Assembly (NCBI RefSeq): GCF_000023125.1
Contig: NC_013037.1
Coordinates: forward strand, 3,782,001 to 3,846,000
DNA: 64,000 bases
Direction: 5' to 3'
Source: Dyadobacter fermentans DSM 18053
Lineage (GTDB): Bacteria; Bacteroidota; Bacteroidia; Cytophagales; Spirosomataceae
The position numbers and the translations under genes were made by a program. Shown here in pieces: positions 1 through 8,817 of this stretch. Under the pieces are notes generated by a model, which saw only the letters and a list, made by a program, of their open reading frames with translations, searched no databases and had not been told where the DNA came from. Positions within the stretch are counted from its first letter, which is position 1. Every line of letters starts with the position of its first letter.

Positions 1-787
1 CTTGCGGCGTTGCGCCGCCGTGCCCGTAACCAATGCCGCCGTGATCCGCCCAGAGAATCACCAGCGTTTTGTCCGCGATGCCGGCATCTTGAATACCGGC
101 AAGCACTTTCCCGATCAGCGAGTCGGCTTTGGTGACCGACTGGTAGTATTCCTGCGAGCCGTGCCCGCCGTGGTGGCCTGCATGATCCACGTGGTCGAAA
201 TGCACGAAACCGAGTGTTGGCTTTTTATTTTTAATGTATTGGACAAAATCAGCCGCAGTTGAATCCTCTGTCGAGAAATGCTTGTCGTAGTTGACCGCAT
301 TCTTTTGGAACAACCGCCCAAAACCGCCCCAATGGTACACTGCACCGATTTCCGCATCGGGTTTTGCCTTGTGCAAAATGCTGAAAATGGTCGGAAAGCG
401 GCCGTCGGCCTCCTGGGCAATGGGCGGCAGCGAGTGGTCGTCCATTTCCCAGTCGTTGTTGATAATGCCATGCTGCTCGGGGCCGGCGCCCATGATCATC
501 GACGCCCAGTTTTGGCTGCTCGCCGAGGTCAGCACCGTCCGCACATTCCATTTCACAGCGCCATTGGCCACCATCCGGTCGATACTCGGCGTTTCTGCCT
601 TTCGGATACCGTCGGGACTCAGCCCATCTACACCGATCACGATCACGTGTTCAATGCCCGCAGGTCTTTCGTCCGCGTTCATTTCGGCGACAGGCGCCTT
701 TTTCCGAAGGTCGCTTTCCGGCAGGGTTTGAAATGCCGCCAGCATCAGCGAAACCACCGCCAGCGTGCAGGAAACTTTTGCAAACAT
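1..787 (-). CDS. Alkaline-phosphatase-superfamily phosphodiesterase/phosphatase, C-terminus outside window
   Basis: The reading frame begins at the ATG at 785-787 with a short hydrophobic leader (MFAKVSCTLAVVSLMLAAF), suggesting export, and runs off the left edge after 262 residues. The first metal-site Asp is in VIGVDGLSPDGI, a Ser-rich nucleophile region follows (SASSQNWASM), and the later metal ligands are in FDHVDHAGHHGG and WADHGG. This order fits the type I phosphodiesterase/nucleotide pyrophosphatase branch of the alkaline phosphatase superfamily. It starts 12 bp after the FAD oxidoreductase stop and is the third gene of a tight minus-strand unit. Related superfamily members (PhnA) hydrolyse phosphonoacetate, so a role in phosphonate or organophosphate use is plausible, but the substrate is inference. 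Confidence 0.75.
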   Translation of the reverse strand, partial: MFAKVSCTLAVVSLMLAAFQTLPESDLRKKAPVAEMNADERPAGIEHVIVIGVDGLSPDGIRKAETPSIDRMVANGAVKWNVRTVLTSASSQNWASMIMGAGPEQHGIINNDWEMDDHSLPPIAQEADGRFPTIFSILHKAKPDAEIGAVYHWGGFGRLFQKNAVNYDKHFSTEDSTAADFVQYIKNKKPTLGFVHFDHVDHAGHHGGHGSQEYYQSVTKADSLIGKVLAGIQDAGIADKTLVILWADHGGIGYGHGGATPQ

Positions 788-799
788 ATTTTTCAGCGT

Positions 800-1945
800 T
801 TAGATCCGGTATGTTCCGCCCACTACTTCATCGCACAAGCCAAAGGATAGCGTCATTCCATTGCCGCCCAGGCCATTAATGATCGTCACGCCGCTTTCCG
901 GCGTCATCACGAGCTCGGTGGCCCCGTTGGTCATTTTGGGATAGATCCCGTGCCAGCTCTGGAATACTTTCGGCGATTTGAACTGCGCGAATGTTCCGAG
1001 ATAGTCGAGGATCATGGTATTGATAAACTCGCGGTCGAACGGATCGAACGTGAGCGCGTATTCGTGCGAGTCGCCAACAGTAATCTCGCCCAGGCCGTTT
1101 TGCGAAGCCATCACGTGAATGCCCCATTTAAGATATTCCGCATATTCGCGCTCGTACCGGGCTTTCAATCCCGGCAGCGATGCCGCCGCTTTGAAACCGT
1201 GGTAATGAATGAACGACAATCCGCCGCATAATGCCGGACCAATGCGCCAGTCGTCGGGCTGGGCTTCGAGGCGCATCATTTGCAGTTTGCATTTGGTCAG
1301 CGGCGCCGCCGAAAACTGTTGGGGATAAAGTGTTTCAAAATCTTGTCCGCTGCAAACGAAAATCTCGTCCGCCGACCAGCTTTTGGAGCCGGAAATCACG
1401 GTCGGGTATGCCACCTGAGAAATGGCCGTGTCCCATATAAATGTAACGCCAAATGTAGCTTGCAGGTAACCAGGGATCGCCGCGATGGCCTCGCGGGGGT
1501 CTACGATCATCTCATCCGCGGAATAGAGCGAGCCCAGCAGCCCATCGGGATTCACCGCCGGCGACTTGGCCAGCGTGCCGGCCGCATCGAGACAGGCTAC
1601 CGGCCGGTAAGCGCTCACTTCCACAAACTGCCGGATCACTTCCAGCTCATCCTCCTGGTAGGCCATATGCAGGCTGCCCGCTTCCTGAGACCAGCATTTG
1701 GCACCCGCCAGCACCTCTTTCCAGATACTTTTGGCATGCAATGCCCTTTCATACAACTTTCCTTCCGGCTGCCCGATGGGCCAAACCATCCCGAAATTAC
1801 GGATCGATGCGCCCACCGCTTTCGACGAACGCTCGATCACCGTCACCTGATAACCCCTTATAGCCAAAGCCCTTGCCGTAGCCAGGCCTACAATGCCCGC
1901 CCCGATCACAATCGCCGATTTACCCATGCTTTTCACTCCGTTCAT
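800..1945 (-). CDS. FAD-dependent amine oxidoreductase of the aminophosphonate type (TIGR03364-like)
   Basis: A 381-residue flavoprotein of the DAO family. The N-terminus carries the Rossmann dinucleotide motif GAGIVGLATARAL followed by VTVIERSS, and a C-terminal GLGGNGMTLSFG FAD-contact motif is present. The TIGR03364 family is known to neighbour PhnX-like hydrolases (TIGR03351) and is proposed to deaminate or demethylate an aminoethylphosphonate derivative. Here it lies 10 bp downstream of exactly such a hydrolase, which supports the assignment. The product would be a 2-oxoethylphosphonate passed to the hydrolase. The first ATG (1945) fits the short intergenic gap; MGKSAIVIG at 1927 is an alternative start closer to the Rossmann motif. 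No signal peptide, so cytoplasmic. Confidence 0.82.
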   Translation of the reverse strand: MNGVKSMGKSAIVIGAGIVGLATARALAIRGYQVTVIERSSKAVGASIRNFGMVWPIGQPEGKLYERALHAKSIWKEVLAGAKCWSQEAGSLHMAYQEDELEVIRQFVEVSAYRPVACLDAAGTLAKSPAVNPDGLLGSLYSADEMIVDPREAIAAIPGYLQATFGVTFIWDTAISQVAYPTVISGSKSWSADEIFVCSGQDFETLYPQQFSAAPLTKCKLQMMRLEAQPDDWRIGPALCGGLSFIHYHGFKAAASLPGLKARYEREYAEYLKWGIHVMASQNGLGEITVGDSHEYALTFDPFDREFINTMILDYLGTFAQFKSPKVFQSWHGIYPKMTNGATELVMTPESGVTIINGLGGNGMTLSFGLCDEVVGGTYRI

Positions 1946-1955
1946 AATGAGCAGA

Positions 1956-2660
1956 TTAACTTTTCACCGCCATTTCGTGACTGGCCAAGATGATCCCCGG
2001 CACCTCCGCAATGTCGTCGATCACATGCGTGGGCTTGTAAGGCAGCAGCTGTTCGCGGGTGAATGCGCCGGTGGTGACACCGATCACATATTTGCAGCCC
2101 GCATTAATCCCCTCATTGATATCCACCTCGGTATCACCCACTTTCGCTACATTTTCAGCGGGTGTAACGCCGAGCGCAGCCATTATTTTTCGGATCATGT
2201 CCGGATAAGGGCGCCCGTACGGCACCTCGTCGCTTGCCACGAGACAGTCGATCCTGTCGGCCCAGCCGAGGCGGTCGACGATCACGTCGGCAATGTTGCG
2301 GGAGAAGCCGGTATTCAATGCAATTTTGACACCCTCCGCACGAAGCGCGGCGAAAGTCTCCTCCACATTCGGCAGCGGCGCTATTTCGTCGGTCGTTTTG
2401 TAAAAATCGATCATTCCGTTCACAAAATGCGTGTGAATCGAGTCCACCAGCGATTCTGTGATCTTCGACTTATCGGGCTCGCGCACTTCGAGCATCATTT
2501 TAATCGCCAGCGGCTTTTCGTAGCCCATCAGCGGGTTCACATTCTCAATCGCGATGTCATACCCTTGCGACCGCATCGCCTGCTGAAAGGCGATTCCTAC
2601 AAAATTCCTATCCCGGACAGTCGTGCCTGCCATGTCGAAAACTACCAGTTCTATCGGCAT
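1956..2660 (-). CDS. Phosphonatase-like HAD hydrolase (PhnX-like, TIGR03351)
   Basis: A 234-residue HAD-superfamily protein expected to cleave a C-P bond in phosphonoacetaldehyde or a close analogue. The nucleophile motif is DMAGTT with Asp9, the phosphonatase variant DxAGT rather than DxDxT. The cap segment MGYEK places Lys49 where PhnX has its Schiff-base lysine in MGLLK. The later motifs GRPYP and KVGDTEVDI complete the HAD site, with an Arg where typical HADs use Lys. The gene heads a three-gene unit with the FAD oxidoreductase and a phosphatase-superfamily gene and has no PhnW transaminase nearby, the context known for this PhnX-like clade. The exact substrate is not decided by sequence. 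Confidence 0.85.
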   Translation of the reverse strand: MPIELVVFDMAGTTVRDRNFVGIAFQQAMRSQGYDIAIENVNPLMGYEKPLAIKMMLEVREPDKSKITESLVDSIHTHFVNGMIDFYKTTDEIAPLPNVEETFAALRAEGVKIALNTGFSRNIADVIVDRLGWADRIDCLVASDEVPYGRPYPDMIRKIMAALGVTPAENVAKVGDTEVDINEGINAGCKYVIGVTTGAFTREQLLPYKPTHVIDDIAEVPGIILASHEMAVKS

Positions 2661-2889
2661 CTTTTTTTTGTAATTGGTGAACTAATACTGAACTCGCCCG
2701 GACATCACAGCTTGCAGCAAATTGCGACTATTTGATAGCCTAAAAGTTAAATAATTTTAAACTTCTGCAAAAGCTCCATTCCGCCCCGGCAACTTCAAAA
2801 AAACACCGGAAGTTAGCAATAATCGAGCAAAGCCAATTCAAAAAGTTAACTTATATTGAATTTATTGCACGAATATCGCTGGCACTGCA

Positions 2890-2897
2890 CAAATTTA
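2890..2897 (-). promoter_or_regulatory. Possible -7 box for the phosphonate operon
   Basis: On the minus strand this reads TAAATTTG, an exact match to the Bacteroidota -7 consensus TAnnTTTG. It lies in the 309-bp gap between the regulator stop and the PhnX-like start; the gap is otherwise AT-rich and shows no credible open frame. I see no good -33 TTTG at the right distance, so this is only a candidate. The implied leader would be about 220 nt. Confidence 0.25.
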
Positions 2898-2969
2898 GGG
2901 AAGTAAAAATGTGAAGAAGTTAAGAGAATGTTAATTAATATTGAACACAAAAATTAACAAGCCGATGTG

Positions 2970-3548
2970 CTACTGGGCCTCGTTGAAGAAATAGATGACC
3001 AGCAGAACGGCTTCGTCGCATTCGTGGCATTTAAGGTTATGCAGCTCGTTGGCGTCAAAAAACATTGAATCGCCCTGGTTGAGGATGTATTTGTTTTTGC
3101 CAACCGTATACTCCACGGCACCCGACAGCACATATTTAAATTCAAGTGCATTCGTGCGCACCATGGGGCGTTTGGCGTCTTTTTCGAGCCGGAGCAACAC
3201 CACGTCGATGTGGTTGTCTTTGAACTGCTTGCTGAAAATGCGCTGGTAGAAGTAGCCCTTGGCATTTTCTTTGGTGAAGGGCTGGTATTCCTCTTTCCGA
3301 CGGATCAGCACGTCCTCGCCGGGTTTGATAGATATAATATCTTTGAAAAACACATTCAGGTCGATGTCCAATGCCTTGATCAGGCCCAGCATAACCGGCA
3401 GAGAAGGGATCGTGCGGCTGTTTTCGATCTGCGAAACAAGACTTTTCGTCACGCCGGCTTCATCGGCTATTTCCTGAAGGGTAACGCCCTTACTTTTTCT
3501 GACTTCCTTTAATTTATTGCTGATCTGAAAAAGAATGTCTTCCTGCAT
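2970..3548 (-). CDS. XRE-family regulator with C-terminal cupin domain
   Basis: A 192-residue regulator. Residues about 10-63 form a helix-turn-helix of the XRE type (LKEVRKSKGVTLQEIADEAG, then TKSLVSQIENSRTIPSL). Residues about 115-185 form a small cupin barrel (TNALEFKYVLSGAVEYTVG, LNQGDSMFFDANELHNL) that usually binds a small-molecule effector. Proteins of this layout often control amino acid, polyamine or sulfur and phosphorus compound use. It is codirectional with and immediately upstream of the phosphonatase-like operon, separated by about 310 bp, so control of that operon is a reasonable inference. The start at 3548 gives a complete HTH. A strong hairpin at 3623-3651 isolates it from the upstream gene. 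Confidence 0.85.
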   Translation of the reverse strand: MQEDILFQISNKLKEVRKSKGVTLQEIADEAGVTKSLVSQIENSRTIPSLPVMLGLIKALDIDLNVFFKDIISIKPGEDVLIRRKEEYQPFTKENAKGYFYQRIFSKQFKDNHIDVVLLRLEKDAKRPMVRTNALEFKYVLSGAVEYTVGKNKYILNQGDSMFFDANELHNLKCHECDEAVLLVIYFFNEAQ

Positions 3549-3622
3549 ATCGCTGCGTGTGATTACCGGTTAGGTTCGGAGTATGGTGCAAAGTAACTCC
3601 GAATTTTGGTCTAAAAATAGAA

Positions 3623-3651
3623 AATCTCCCGGTTGCGGCCGCCGGGAGATT
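3623..3651 (-). terminator. Rho-independent terminator after the PEP mutase-like gene
   Basis: A perfect 10-bp stem, AATCTCCCGG (3623-3632) with CCGGGAGATT (3642-3651). On the minus strand the stem is followed by a T-rich tract (TTTTCTATTTTT), so it ends the unit of the genes at 3681-4950. Confidence 0.75.
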
Positions 3652-3680
3652 AGATAATATACGCAAAGTTACTAATCGTA

Positions 3681-4481
3681 TTATACCAGCTGACCGGTTA
3701 CCGGATGATGGCTCCGGCCTTCGTGGATACTTTTCAGCATGTTTTCAACCGAGCGCAACGCGGCCCGGTGCAGGTTTGGACCAAAGCTGACGCGTGCCAC
3801 GCCTAGTTTTTGAAGCACATCGAGGTCGGGTACACCCGGCCGCGCCAGCACGTTTAGCGGCACTTTCACGGCGTTCATCAACGTGCGGACCGTCGCTTCT
3901 TCGCTTGCCAAAATCGGGTAAATGCCATCCGCCCCGGCACTTGCATAAGCACGCCCCCGCTCGATTGCGAGCGCCAGTTTCTGGTCTTCCGGCAAATCGG
4001 GCTTTGCCAGGAATACGTCCGTGCGGGCATTGAGAAAGAGCCGGGTATTCTCACGCTCGGCCACGCGGACGATCAGCCTCAGTTTTTCCACCTGCGCTTC
4101 GATAGGCACCAGTTCGTGCGTGCGGACGTCGCTGTCCTCGATGTTGATGCCCGCCACTCCGATGGCGATCAGGCGGCGAATGTTCGATTTCAGGGTTTCG
4201 TGATCCGCCGCATAGCCTGCCTCCAAGTCCACTGTTACCGGCACATGCACCGATTTCGTGATTTGGGATACAATAGCGAGCAGGAAGTCGAACGGAATGT
4301 GCTCTCCGTCCTCATACCCGTGCGCGCGGGCAATGGCGGCGCTGGCCGTGGCAATGGCGGGAAAACCTTGTTTTTCGAGCAGCTGCGCGCCGGCAGCGTC
4401 CCAGATATTGGGCAAAACGAGCATTTTACCGCTGTGATGCAGTTTTTTGAGCAAGTCAGCTTTTTCGGACTGGGTGCTCAT
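3681..4481 (-). CDS. Isocitrate lyase/PEP mutase superfamily protein
   Basis: A 266-residue TIM-barrel enzyme of the ICL/PEPM superfamily. Visible landmarks are PNIWDAAGAQLLEKQGF, ATASAAIARAHGYEDGE, VTVDLEAGYA and GINIEDSD, the last two carrying the Mg2+-binding acidic residues. The EDKxxPK segment of true PEP mutase and the KKCGH loop of isocitrate lyases are absent, so it belongs to the broad oxaloacetate decarboxylase/carboxyphosphonoenolpyruvate-like group whose substrate cannot be told from sequence. An upstream in-frame ATG at 4520 would overlap the preceding gene by 23 bp; ATG 4481 starts at MSTQSEKAD, 16 bp after that gene, and is preferred. Likely cotranscribed with the AhpD-like gene. 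Confidence 0.8.
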   Translation of the reverse strand: MSTQSEKADLLKKLHHSGKMLVLPNIWDAAGAQLLEKQGFPAIATASAAIARAHGYEDGEHIPFDFLLAIVSQITKSVHVPVTVDLEAGYAADHETLKSNIRRLIAIGVAGINIEDSDVRTHELVPIEAQVEKLRLIVRVAERENTRLFLNARTDVFLAKPDLPEDQKLALAIERGRAYASAGADGIYPILASEEATVRTLMNAVKVPLNVLARPGVPDLDVLQKLGVARVSFGPNLHRAALRSVENMLKSIHEGRSHHPVTGQLV

Positions 4482-4497
4482 GCGGATGGAGCGACTG

Positions 4498-4950
4498 TTA
4501 AACATGGCTTTCAGCGGCATGCACCGTAACCTGATCGGCGATCAAAATGCGGTTCCAGGCGCTGATCGCCACCACGCCCATGATCACCGCTTTGGTATAC
4601 TCCTCCCCGAGCAATGCCACGGCCCGGTTGTAGACCGCGTCGCTCACACCGCCGCGGTGGATGAGCGTCACCTCCTCCGTGAGCGCCAGGATGGCCTTTT
4701 CTTCCTCCGAATAAATGGCGGCTTCGCGCCACGCGCTGAGCATATAAATGCGCTGGTCGCTCATACCCAGCTCGCGGGCTTGCCGTGCGTGCATATCCAG
4801 GCAATATCCGCAGCCGTTGATCTGCGACGCCCGGATTTTGATCAGTTTATAATGTACCTTATCGAGGCCGGTTGAGGCAACGTATTTTTCAATTTCCCTC
4901 ACAGCCGCGAAAGCCTGCGGGGTAAGTTCACTGGTTGGTTTGCGGGACAT
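4498..4950 (-). CDS. Carboxymuconolactone decarboxylase (AhpD-like) family protein
   Basis: A small all-helical AhpD-like protein (150 residues from MSRKPTSEL). It holds the redox motif GCGYCLDMHARQA, in which CxxC followed by H three residues later matches the peroxidase-type AhpD site. Such proteins reduce peroxides or act as alkylhydroperoxidase partners. An in-frame ATG at 4974 adds eight residues (MLHYPFLT) that are not typical of the family, so 4950 is chosen. It is first in a two-gene minus-strand unit with the PEP mutase-like gene. Confidence 0.83.
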   Translation of the reverse strand: MSRKPTSELTPQAFAAVREIEKYVASTGLDKVHYKLIKIRASQINGCGYCLDMHARQARELGMSDQRIYMLSAWREAAIYSEEEKAILALTEEVTLIHRGGVSDAVYNRAVALLGEEYTKAVIMGVVAISAWNRILIADQVTVHAAESHV

Positions 4951-5092
4951 GGTCAAGAATGGATAATGTAACAAATGACTTATCCAAAATTACCCTGTTA
5001 TCGGACTACCACTGTGATCCATTCCGCCAGATTGCACATAGTCCAATCCACCGACAAACCCGCATTACTCCTACCGGCCCCGCATTCGGACG

Positions 5093-5461
5093 TCAGATCG
5101 TTTTCAGTGAAGGATCATAGAAGCTTTTCCAAAGCGCCACCGCTTCCGCCACCGTTTCAGGAGGCGAGGCGAGGTAGTTTTTGATCTTCGTCAGGTTTTC
5201 GGAATGCGCTTCTTTGGCCGAATATTTAATGAGGTTAACCAGCAGCTTATCGATGTCCGTCGTGTCGCTTTGCCAGTTTTTGCTGTATTTTGAAAACCAT
5301 TCCTCGCTCAGGAACACAACGCCCGAATACCTGTAAACATCGGAAAAACCGTACGCGTCGATCACGATCGGCTCGGTAGGCCATTCGGCATCAAGCTCCT
5401 TGTCGCTGAACTTTTCCCGGCCATCGCCGAGGAGGGCAATAAATCTGTATGTTTTTACCAT
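5093..5461 (-). CDS. Hypothetical protein, 122 aa
   Basis: I do not recognise this protein. It is a soluble-looking, acidic/aromatic-rich chain beginning MVKTYRFIALLGDGREKFSD and ending with a region VAEAVALWKSFYDPSL. There is no signal peptide, Cys motif or membrane segment. It stands alone on the minus strand between the AhpD-like gene and the plus-strand gene at 5613, with 142 bp and 151 bp of non-coding DNA around it. The sustained open frame and plausible composition support it as real. Confidence 0.55.
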   Translation of the reverse strand: MVKTYRFIALLGDGREKFSDKELDAEWPTEPIVIDAYGFSDVYRYSGVVFLSEEWFSKYSKNWQSDTTDIDKLLVNLIKYSAKEAHSENLTKIKNYLASPPETVAEAVALWKSFYDPSLKTI

Positions 5462-5612
5462 GGTGACTAGCTATTTCGGCTCAATATATCCTGCCGGATT
5501 CACTGCTACAAATGATTTTGATAAAAATTCGGAGCGCCGGCGGGCATTTGCGGGATGATTGCGGCAATGGGAATGTTAGCTATTTTTACACCCGCATACA
5601 GGTATATTATTC

Positions 5613-6116
5613 ATGATCCGAATCTCCCAACTTCCGCTTATCCAGAACCCCGGACAGTTTTACGCAGCAGAGCACATTCTGCTGGTGGACGTGCTGCTGG
5701 TAGGCGACGCACCGCGACAAATGCGGGAATACATTAAAAACGTTCACGGAGGATTTATCCACGAAAAGAAGACCTACATTCCCATCACACTCACCGGCAC
5801 GCCCGAAAGCCTGCTGGCCAATGCCGGGAAGCCCATTGTGTTCCGGTTCGACCGCGGTTTTGAAAACCATTACCATTTCGATGGCAACCTCAATGCCGCT
5901 ATCTGGCACAAAAAGCTTTATAACGTTTCGGCGTTCATCGATCAGCCGTCGGTCCAATTCGAGCGGGAGGAAGCGTTCATTATCAATCGCTACCTGACCG
6001 GCTACCGCGAATACCACGATCCCGAGCCGAACGAAAAGCTGCTGGAAATACCGGCAACCAGTCCCGCGATCGGCTTACGCGCAATGCGGGGACTGAAACC
6101 GGTTCGAAAGGATTAG
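5613..6116 (+). CDS. Hypothetical protein, 167 aa
   Basis: Not recognised. A soluble 167-residue protein starting MIRISQLPLIQNPGQFYAAE, with aromatic/His-rich stretches (RFDRGFENHYHFDGNL, GYREYHDPEP) and no membrane segment or signal peptide. A strong palindromic hairpin follows 10 bp after the stop, and the next gene (yfhO-like) is convergent. Base composition matches the neighbours. Confidence 0.6.
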   Translation: MIRISQLPLIQNPGQFYAAEHILLVDVLLVGDAPRQMREYIKNVHGGFIHEKKTYIPITLTGTPESLLANAGKPIVFRFDRGFENHYHFDGNLNAAIWHKKLYNVSAFIDQPSVQFEREEAFIINRYLTGYREYHDPEPNEKLLEIPATSPAIGLRAMRGLKPVRKD

Positions 6117-6125
6117 AAAATGCGC

Positions 6126-6153
6126 GGCGCTTCGGAATGTGATCCGAAGCGCC
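6126..6153. terminator. Hairpin between convergent genes
   Basis: Perfect 11-bp inverted repeat GGCGCTTCGGA (6126-6136) and TCCGAAGCGCC (6143-6153) with a 6-nt loop. Short T tracts follow in both directions (GGTTTTA on plus, GCGCATTTTC on minus), so it probably serves both the 5613 gene and the convergent YfhO-like gene. Confidence 0.7.
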
Positions 6154-6189
6154 GGTTTTATAAAGGATAGGCGTAGCTGCCTCCGATTG

Positions 6190-8682
6190 TCAGGCGGTTT
6201 TCTTTTTCCGCGATTCGACCACGATCGCCCCTACCACCAGCCCGACGAGCAACAGCGAGCTCACCAGGTCGATTTTCGTACCTGTGGTGACCGAAACCGG
6301 TTCAAACCGGAACTTGATCGTGTGCTTGCCCGCCGGCACACGCAATGCGCGCAGCACGTAGTTGGCACGCAGCATATCGGCCGGCTTGTCGTCGATCGTT
6401 ACCTGCCATTCGTCGCGGACATTATAGTAAATTTCCGAGAACACCGCCAGGCCTTCGCCGTTGGCATTGGTTTCATAAATCAGCTCGTTCGGTTTGTAGG
6501 AAATCAGGCTGATGCGCGCCGTTGAGTCGGTGGCGATTTTGAGTCCTTCCAGTTTAGGCGCGAACTGCTGGCCGATGATCGCCTCTTCACGCAGCTTGGT
6601 CGTGCGCAATGCAGCCATTTCGGCGTCGGCGTTCGGTACTGTTTTGAAGGATTTTACAAACCAGGCATGACCGTAAGCGTCGGGATTGGGCTGGGCGACT
6701 TTGTTTCCCTGCTGATCAGGCGTAATGAAATACTTCGTGTTCAGCATGTTCAGGATCTCGATATTGGGCTTTTCGGTGCCCATTAGCTGGTTTTCGAAAA
6801 GCTCCTGGTATCGGCGGAGCTTGGCGGCATGGTAACCGCCCAGCGACTTGTGGAAATACGATGCCTGAGCGCTGTTGAACGGCCCGCCCTGCGAAGCGAG
6901 GTCGTAAACACGGAAATCCGGATCGGTGTCGCGCAGGATCTGCTCGTCGGCCGGTGACGGTGTGGTCACTCCCTGGGCCACATAGGCGCTCACAAAATCC
7001 TCGTTGTTGAGATATCGCTTATCGACGCCGAACAAATCGAAAATGACCAATGCAAGAAGTACGGCATAGAACACGGTCGATTTGAGCTTATCCTGTGCGT
7101 AAAACCAAACTATCGCAGCGGCCAGCGCGATAAAGATCAGTCCCCGGATGGCATCGCTTTTCATGAGGCTTTCGCGGTCCTGGATGACCGCATTCAGAAG
7201 CTGCTGACCGAATTCCTGGTTTTGGGTTGCCTGTGTAAACTGCTGTGCGATCATCGGATCGTTGGTACCCCGGAAGCTGAAAAACAGGCTGGGCATCAAT
7301 GCCATGATGAGCATCAGTCCGCCGGTAATGCCGACCGATATCAGGAACGGCTTCTGCAATTCCTTCGCCGTAATCTTTTTCTGCGCGATCGCCAGCAGCG
7401 CCATTACGCCCACCATAACCATCAGCAGCTGGGCCAGCGAAATCACCATCGTTACCGCCCGGAACTTGTTGAACATCGGGAAGTAGTCGAAAAAGAGGTA
7501 ATTGATCCCCGCAAAGCTTTTGCCCAATGCCCATATCACATAAAGCACCACCACGCCTGCCGCCCAGTGTTTCAACGGACTTTTGACAATAAACAGTCCG
7601 AGCACAAAGAGGAAGAACACGATGGCCCCCACATAATTAGGCCCGCCCATAATCGGCTGGTCGCCCCAGTATAGCGGTAATTGCTGGATAAAGCCCTGCG
7701 CAGATGCCGCATCCACCCCGCGGCTGGTCAATGTTTTATAGAATTCGGATGAGGTCGAAACGGGGCCGTACGAGGCGCCGCCATATGCATTGGGGATCAC
7801 AAGCGTCATCAGCTCGCCTACCCCATAACTATAAGTAAATGCGTATTCCTTGTCGAGCCCGTCGCCCTTTTTAGCGCCGCCATTCTTCGTTCCGGCGGTG
7901 AGTTCCGACTTGCCGCGGATGGTCTCTTTCGTATAATCATACGCGCTCCACAGCCTGGTAGTGTGCGTTCCTACGGCCAGCACCGCCGCCAGCGCCAATC
8001 CGCCCAGCACGGGTACCAGTTGGGATGCAAGGCCTTTTTTGATAAGCGAAACGCTCTCCACGATCACCAGGAGCACCACGCCGATTCCGAGATAATAGGT
8101 AATCTGCACGTGGTTGGCATATAGTTCCAGCGACAGGAAAAGCGCGGTAAGCGCCGCGCCGGCGAGCCAATCACGGCGAAATGCGAGGATTACGCCTGCC
8201 AGTACGCCCGGCGCATACATGATCGCCAGCACCTGCGAAATGTGCCCGGCTTCGAGGTTAATGACATTGAAACAGGAGAACGAGAATGCCACCGCACCGA
8301 CGGCCGCCAGCCAGCCGCTCGCCCCCAGCACCAAAAACAGCACATAAGCGCTCACGAGCCCGATCAGAAAATAGTTGGCGGGAGCCGGCAGGAGCTTGTT
8401 CACGCCCTGCCCGATTTTAGTAGAAATACTCGTAGGAAAATCGGCCGCGACGAGGTAAGCCGGCATTCCGCCGAACATGCTGTTGGTCCACGCCGACCAT
8501 TCCCCGGATGCCTTTTTATAATCCAGCACTTCCCGCGCCGCGCCTTTGGCCTGAATCTCGTCCGTTGCGCTGAGCTTCTTGCCTTCCAGCACGGGAGACA
8601 CATACGCGATGGACAGGATCATAAAGCCGATGACAGCCACCAGATGGGGCCACAGACGTTGCCAGGAGAAAAGATTTTTCAT
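6190..8682 (-). CDS. YfhO-family integral membrane protein
   Basis: An 830-residue protein with many hydrophobic segments and a C-terminal soluble part, matching the YfhO family common in Bacteroidota. The N-terminus (WPHLVAVIGFMILSIAYVSPVLEGKKLSATDE, read in parts) is the first membrane segment followed by a conserved extracytoplasmic loop with GEWSAWTNSMFGGMPAY. The tail has a GKHTIKFRFEP segment followed by a last membrane helix. YfhO in Firmicutes is linked to glycosylation of lipoteichoic acid; in Bacteroidota the role is unproven and probably concerns lipid-linked sugar transfer at the envelope. Single gene between a convergent neighbour and the divergent pfkA. Confidence 0.82.
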   Translation of the reverse strand: MKNLFSWQRLWPHLVAVIGFMILSIAYVSPVLEGKKLSATDEIQAKGAAREVLDYKKASGEWSAWTNSMFGGMPAYLVAADFPTSISTKIGQGVNKLLPAPANYFLIGLVSAYVLFLVLGASGWLAAVGAVAFSFSCFNVINLEAGHISQVLAIMYAPGVLAGVILAFRRDWLAGAALTALFLSLELYANHVQITYYLGIGVVLLVIVESVSLIKKGLASQLVPVLGGLALAAVLAVGTHTTRLWSAYDYTKETIRGKSELTAGTKNGGAKKGDGLDKEYAFTYSYGVGELMTLVIPNAYGGASYGPVSTSSEFYKTLTSRGVDAASAQGFIQQLPLYWGDQPIMGGPNYVGAIVFFLFVLGLFIVKSPLKHWAAGVVVLYVIWALGKSFAGINYLFFDYFPMFNKFRAVTMVISLAQLLMVMVGVMALLAIAQKKITAKELQKPFLISVGITGGLMLIMALMPSLFFSFRGTNDPMIAQQFTQATQNQEFGQQLLNAVIQDRESLMKSDAIRGLIFIALAAAIVWFYAQDKLKSTVFYAVLLALVIFDLFGVDKRYLNNEDFVSAYVAQGVTTPSPADEQILRDTDPDFRVYDLASQGGPFNSAQASYFHKSLGGYHAAKLRRYQELFENQLMGTEKPNIEILNMLNTKYFITPDQQGNKVAQPNPDAYGHAWFVKSFKTVPNADAEMAALRTTKLREEAIIGQQFAPKLEGLKIATDSTARISLISYKPNELIYETNANGEGLAVFSEIYYNVRDEWQVTIDDKPADMLRANYVLRALRVPAGKHTIKFRFEPVSVTTGTKIDLVSSLLLVGLVVGAIVVESRKKKTA

Positions 8683-8817
8683 TTTGATAATGTTAAACTA
8701 CGGGTTGTTTTTGGATGAAAGCGGCACCGGGCCGGGCCTGCTTCAAATATGACTTTTCAAACAGTAATAGTCGCAACGAACGCTCGCTAAGGGATATTAA
8801 ATTTCCATTAACCGGCG

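Noticed and set aside
3681..4481. Phosphonate biosynthesis by a true PEP mutase
   Set aside because: The EDKxxPK active-site loop is absent and no phosphonopyruvate decarboxylase gene is near.
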